Of a stretch of 15,814 nucleotides of DNA, positions 11,999-15,814 are shown piece after piece. Each line of letters begins with the position of its first letter. The stretch's first letter is position 1. The DNA lies in contig JAITJY010000263.1 in NCBI GenBank assembly GCA_031278675.1, positions 1 to 15,814 on the forward strand, written 5' to 3'. The notes under the pieces were generated by a model. The model ran no database searches. It saw only the letters and a list, made by a program, of their open reading frames with translations, and was not told where the DNA came from. The DNA comes from Bifidobacteriaceae bacterium. GTDB lineage: Bacteria; Actinomycetota; Actinomycetes; Actinomycetales; WQXJ01. Position numbers and translations under genes: made by a program.

Positions 11999-13666
11999 CT
12001 AGGGGAGCGGCACCGTCCAGGTGAGGCGCGTGCCGCGCCCGGACGGCCCAGGCGTCGCCTCAAAGGTGCCGTGGCGGCCTTCGGCGCGCTCTGCCAGGTT
12101 GGCGAGACCCGACTTGCGGGAAGGGGCGGCGGGCAAGCCGACGCCATCGTCCTCCACTTGGACGGTGGCCTGGCCGGGCTGACGCGGGGTGGGGGCAATG
12201 AGGCTGACCGTCACGTTGGCTGAGGCCGCCGCCGCATGCCGACCCGCGTTGGACAGACCCTCCCGGACCACTGCGACCAGGTCATCAGCCAATGACGGGC
12301 TGACCAACTCGTCGGCGGCGCGGGCCTGGGCCGTATTGGGCGCGGAGGACAGAGCGTGGCCTTCCAGCAGCACCACCAGCGACGGAGCGAAGCCGAGCAG
12401 GGCGCGGGCCGCAGACGCCTCACGGCGGAGCCGCTCGGTGATCGGCTCATCGGTATCGGGGTTTTGCAGATGTGACACAATTGCGCGAATTTCGCGCACC
12501 GTGGAGTCGATCGAATCAAGCGCACCCGTCAGAGTCTTCGCCAGGCCCTGTGGAGCCACCCCCGCCTCAGCGTCGCGGCGGGCACTCTCCAGGCGCATGC
12601 CGGTGGCGAAGAGCTGCTGAATCGCCAGATCATGCAGGTCACGGGCAATCCGGTTGCGTTCCGACATCATTGAGGACAGATCCTGGGCGTGCCGCGCCTC
12701 CGCCAACACCAACGCCAACGCCGCCTGCGAAGCAAAAGATTCAGCCGTGGTCAGGTCAGCCTGGTCAAACGATCCCGCCCCCCGGTTGCGCAGCAACAGC
12801 ATCACCCCGACGCCCCGGCCTAAGGTCCGCATCGGGGCGTACAGCGCCGGCCCGAAGTCACGCAGCGCGGGCACCCGCAGGGTATAGGCCCCCGCCAACG
12901 AGTCGACAATCATCCCGATCCCCTCCGTCAGCACCGTGTTGGACCGCCCGTCGGCCGGCATCCTGGTGCCGATCAGCGCCTCGGCGCCCCGCCCGTCCGC
13001 GATCTCTACCACCAACTTGTCACCCACCGAGGGGAGGATCAGGGCGGCGGCGGCCGCCCCCGCGACCTGCCGGGCCTGGGAGGCGATCATACCGAGAGCC
13101 TCATCCTCGTCGGCGCCGGACAGCAGCATGGTGGTGATGCCTTGACCGGCGGCCAGCCAGTTCTCACGGCGCTGGGACGCCTGATACAACTGGGCGTTCT
13201 CGGCGGCCACCCCAACGGCTGCGGCGAGCGCGGCCATGACCTCGCCATCGGTCTCGGTGAAGCCCCCCGGCTTGTTGACCAGATAGACGTGGGCGAACAC
13301 CATGTGCCGCACCTGCACCGCGACCGCCAAGAAATTGTCCACCAGGGATACGTCGTCCTGGTCCAGACCCACCAGAGCGGGCGTGACGTGGCCCAGGATC
13401 AGCGGCTCGTGGGCCGGGATGCGGGCCATCAACGTCCGGGCGCGCCGGAACTGGCCCAGACAGGTCTGCAGATCAGCGGACGCCCCGTGCGTGTAGAACC
13501 GCTCCGAGATCCCGCGTCCGTCCAGCACGTTGATCGCAGCAGCGCCGGCCCCGGTCAGTTCCGGCGCGGTGCGCACCAACTGGTTGAGCACTTCCGCTAG
13601 GTCCAGCCGGCGCGACAGTGCCACAACCGCGCTCAGCAACGGGGATTCTTTTCGGACGCGGCTCAC
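11999..13666 (-). CDS. Two-GAF sensor histidine kinase (DevS/DosS-like)
   Basis: Soluble sensor kinase of 555 residues without membrane segments. Two GAF-type domains occupy about 8-160 and 175-325. A HisKA_3 dimerisation region follows with RNRIARDLHDLAIQQLFA, phospho-acceptor H345. The HATPase_c domain has VVREGLSNAGRHA (N473) and DDGVG (506-510). The arrangement matches DevS/DosS, which bind haem in the first GAF domain and sense oxygen, NO or redox state. The first GAF here lacks the 'HPPM' segment I remember from such proteins, so haem binding is uncertain. GTG 13666 is only eight bases after the cydC stop, implying a cydD-cydC-kinase operon. Its 3' end faces the response regulator gene with four bases between the stops. 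Confidence 0.92.
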   Translation of the reverse strand: MSRVRKESPLLSAVVALSRRLDLAEVLNQLVRTAPELTGAGAAAINVLDGRGISERFYTHGASADLQTCLGQFRRARTLMARIPAHEPLILGHVTPALVGLDQDDVSLVDNFLAVAVQVRHMVFAHVYLVNKPGGFTETDGEVMAALAAAVGVAAENAQLYQASQRRENWLAAGQGITTMLLSGADEDEALGMIASQARQVAGAAAAALILPSVGDKLVVEIADGRGAEALIGTRMPADGRSNTVLTEGIGMIVDSLAGAYTLRVPALRDFGPALYAPMRTLGRGVGVMLLLRNRGAGSFDQADLTTAESFASQAALALVLAEARHAQDLSSMMSERNRIARDLHDLAIQQLFATGMRLESARRDAEAGVAPQGLAKTLTGALDSIDSTVREIRAIVSHLQNPDTDEPITERLRREASAARALLGFAPSLVVLLEGHALSSAPNTAQARAADELVSPSLADDLVAVVREGLSNAGRHAAAASANVTVSLIAPTPRQPGQATVQVEDDGVGLPAAPSRKSGLANLAERAEGRHGTFEATPGPSGRGTRLTWTVPLP

Positions 13667-13674
13667 ATCTACGA

Positions 13675-15354
13675 TTATTCCTGTAATTCGCCGTTAGCGG
13701 CACGCCAGACACGGTCTGCGGGCGCCAATGTTTCGATTTGGTGCGACACAATCATCAGTCCGCGGTTCGCTGTGCGCGCGGCGGTCATCAATTCCGCCGT
13801 CAGTCGGCTCTGGTCTGCGGCGTCGAGGTGTTCGCCGGGTTCGTCCAACAAGATGTAGCGCGCGGGGCTGACCAGCGCCCGGGCCAGCAGCAAGCGCCGC
13901 CGCTCCCCGCCCGAGACGGTTGACCCCGCCCCGCCCAGTGCCGTGTCGAGGCCCTGCGGCAAAGCGGCCAGCCACCGCCCCAGGCCCACTCGTTCCAGCA
14001 CGTCAACGGCCTGCGTGGGGCTCAGATCGCCTTGGGCTACGCGCAGGTTCTCTAAGACGGTGGTCGCAAAAATGTGAGCATCTTCGGCGATGAACACCAC
14101 TGCGCCAGCCCGCTCTTGGGACGCGAGGCGCGCGGGGTCCTTCCCGTCCACGGTGACCGACCCGCCCAGCGGTTCAAGCAGCCCGGCGAGCGTGGCCAGC
14201 AGCGTGGTCTTGCCCGCCCCTGAGGGCCCGACCAGCCCAATTACCTCCCCCGGCGCCAGTTCCAGGTCAATTCCCCGCAGTACCGGCTGGTCTTGGACCC
14301 ATCCCACGCTCAGTCCGCGCCCCACCAGCTTTCCATCCAACCCGTTGGACGATGCCGTCGCTCCACCCCCCAGCGCCCGTTCCGGTTGGCCCGCATCGGC
14401 TAGGGCAACGATCCGGGTTGCGGCCGCCCGCGATTTGTAAACCTGGGCGGCGGCTGGACTGAGTGCGGCAACCGCCTCGAAGGCAGCGAGCGGGGTCAGG
14501 ACAATCACCCCGACCTCGGTGGCGGTGATGGCGCCTGTGCCATAAGCCCAGGCGGACAGGATCAGCGTCGCGATCAGGGCGGCCCCGGCCCCGACCTCCG
14601 TCAACGCGTTGGCGACCGCAGACGGCTGGGCGGCGGCATCGACCGCGCGGGCGAGGGTGTTCTCGTGGCGGCGCAGCGCCTGTTCAGCGGCGGGCATCTG
14701 GCCGCCGACCCGCAACTCGGAGGCGTTTTCAATGATGTTCAGCGCTGTGGCGGAAACCTCTGCTCTGGCGGCGGACGCCGCAAACTCCGAAATCCGGGCG
14801 GCGCGGAAGGTGGCCAGGGGCGCACCCACCGCGACCACCGCGAGGCACGCCGCCACTGCGGCACCGGCGAGCGGCAGGAAGGCGGCGATCGCGAGGGATG
14901 TACCGACCAGCAACACACCGGCCACCAGGGCGGGGATGATCCCGCGGACCACCAGATCACCGACATCGTCGATGTCGGAGCCGATCCGGGCCAGCACGTC
15001 GCCGCGTTTGAGGGCGGCGGTCGCTGTGCCCGTCCCGGCGGCCATCCGTTCGTAGAGCCGGACCCGCAGTTCGGTCATCCCGCTGAGCGCCACTTGGTGC
15101 GCGGTGAGCCGCTCAACGTAGCGGGAAACTCCACGGGTGATCCCGAAGGCCCGCACCCCGACAACTGCGACCTGGAGTGCGAGGACCGGCGGCATCTGGG
15201 CCGCACGGACAATCAACCAGGCGGAGACTCCGGCCAGGGCCACCGAGGCGGCCTGGGTCAGGGCGCCAAAGAACACAGCAGCGATGAGCTGTCCGGTCTT
15301 CAACCCGGTCAGCCCCACGGCTCGCCGCAGCGGTCGCAACCGGCGGGGCCTCAT
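13675..15354 (-). CDS. cydC: Cytochrome bd biogenesis ABC exporter subunit CydC
   Basis: Half-transporter that with CydD exports cysteine/glutathione (a haem role has also been proposed) and is needed for cytochrome bd oxidase assembly. The 559 residues begin with a six-helix membrane domain (about 20-310). The ATPase domain follows: Walker A GPSGAGKT (376-383), signature SGGER (481-485), Walker B ILLDEP (501-506) and switch histidine H538. The Q-loop reads AEDAH (E424) where most ABC proteins have Gln; I recall this in other actinobacterial CydC, so it need not be a defect. The ATG overlaps the cydD stop (ATGA). The protein could be confused with other type-I exporters, but the paired layout and sequence favour CydC. 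Confidence 0.87.
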   Translation of the reverse strand: MRPRRLRPLRRAVGLTGLKTGQLIAAVFFGALTQAASVALAGVSAWLIVRAAQMPPVLALQVAVVGVRAFGITRGVSRYVERLTAHQVALSGMTELRVRLYERMAAGTGTATAALKRGDVLARIGSDIDDVGDLVVRGIIPALVAGVLLVGTSLAIAAFLPLAGAAVAACLAVVAVGAPLATFRAARISEFAASAARAEVSATALNIIENASELRVGGQMPAAEQALRRHENTLARAVDAAAQPSAVANALTEVGAGAALIATLILSAWAYGTGAITATEVGVIVLTPLAAFEAVAALSPAAAQVYKSRAAATRIVALADAGQPERALGGGATASSNGLDGKLVGRGLSVGWVQDQPVLRGIDLELAPGEVIGLVGPSGAGKTTLLATLAGLLEPLGGSVTVDGKDPARLASQERAGAVVFIAEDAHIFATTVLENLRVAQGDLSPTQAVDVLERVGLGRWLAALPQGLDTALGGAGSTVSGGERRRLLLARALVSPARYILLDEPGEHLDAADQSRLTAELMTAARTANRGLMIVSHQIETLAPADRVWRAANGELQE

Positions 15355-15814
15355 GAGTCGGCCTCCGCTAAGCCTGGATGCGCCAATGATCGCCGTAGCG
15401 AGCGGTACCCGACGGGTGCGCTGGGCGTTCCTGGCCGGTGATGCCTACCTGGTGGCTTGCTGAGCTGGTCAGGGGCGTCCAGCGGGCCTGGATGGGGCGG
15501 CGCACTAGGCGAGGATCGGTGGACCGAGGCTAAGGCGGTCGAATGCACTGGTACGGCCGTGTGTGCTTGGCGGACCAGCGTGGGGCGGTGGGCTACCAGG
15601 AGCACTGTCTTGCCGGCGGCGTGGAGGCGCGCAATCGATTCGAGGATGGCTTGTTCGGTGGCTGGGTCCAGGTGGGCGGTCGGTTCATCCAGGATCACCA
15701 ACGGCGCATCGCGGTAGAACGCGCGGGCCAGCGCCAGCCGTTGACGTTGGCCCACGGACAGGCCAATCCCGCCTTGGCCAACTAACGTAGCCCAGCCGTC
15801 CGGCAGGCCCTCCA
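15351..15814 (-). CDS. cydD: Cytochrome bd biogenesis ABC exporter subunit CydD, C-terminal part only
   Basis: The minus-strand frame enters from the window's right edge and ends at TGA 15353-15351, showing the last 153 residues. Reading in from the edge: EGLPDGWATLVGQ, then signature LSVGQRQRLALARAF, Walker B LVILDEPTAHLD and switch-histidine LLVAHRP. Beyond the ATPase core there is a tail of about 65 residues rich in Pro, Ser and His (SSPSAPPHPGPLDAP...) that I do not expect in typical CydD. Membrane domain and Walker A lie outside the window. Assignment rests on the overlap with cydC and the ABC motifs. The GTG at 15755 is an internal Val codon of the signature, not a start. Confidence 0.85.
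   Translation of the reverse strand, partial: EGLPDGWATLVGQGGIGLSVGQRQRLALARAFYRDAPLVILDEPTAHLDPATEQAILESIARLHAAGKTVLLVAHRPTLVRQAHTAVPVHSTALASVHRSSPSAPPHPGPLDAPDQLSKPPGRHHRPGTPSAPVGYRSLRRSLAHPGLAEADS

Overview
The window is a GC-rich stretch (roughly two-thirds G+C by eye) from an actinobacterium. The evidence is the gene order rpmB / recG-rsmD-coaD / yceD-rpmF-rnc, frequent GTG starts, zinc-ribbon forms of L28 and L32, a DevR/DevS-like two-component pair and a cydDC transporter. I cannot name genus or species. No tRNA, rRNA, CRISPR array or complete insertion sequence was seen.

Layout. Bases 1-82 hold what looks like the 3' end of a DUF222/HNH-type protein gene. Bases 83-473 are non-coding and rich in imperfect GC repeats. 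rpmB (minus) with its own terminator is divergent from a tightly packed recG-rsmD-coaD run (plus). Bases 4747-9450 carry three genes on the opposite strand that break the usual housekeeping block: a dipeptide epimerase of the enolase superfamily, a CapA-like protein and a cytoplasmic serine hydrolase of the beta-lactamase fold. The hydrolase and CapA genes overlap by 4 bases; the epimerase is separated from them by about 450 bases holding 9-bp tandem repeats. The housekeeping block resumes at 9766 with yceD-rpmF-rnc (plus), behind a good sigma-A-type promoter. Then come a NarL/LuxR-type response regulator (plus) and, convergent to it with only 4 bases between the stops, a two-GAF histidine kinase (minus). 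That kinase lies directly downstream of cydC and the 3' part of cydD, in one apparent cydD-cydC-kinase operon.

How the genes may work together. The housekeeping genes serve ribosome assembly and maturation (L28, L32, YceD, RsmD, RNase III), fork repair (RecG) and coenzyme A synthesis (CoaD). The minus-strand trio looks like a cell-wall or gamma-glutamyl peptide processing set (inference). The kinase and regulator probably sense a respiratory or redox signal and may control cydDC-dependent cytochrome bd assembly (inference from position).

The most unusual theme is in-frame expansion. RecG carries a 40-residue Gly/Ala insertion and a separate 43-residue insertion whose DNA has imperfect terminal inverted repeats and odd codon use. 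The CapA-like protein carries a 63-bp in-frame tandem duplication, and the serine hydrolase a 99-bp repeat and a 9-bp Asp-Gly repeat. These, with several intergenic arrays, suggest a genome prone to in-frame repeat growth.
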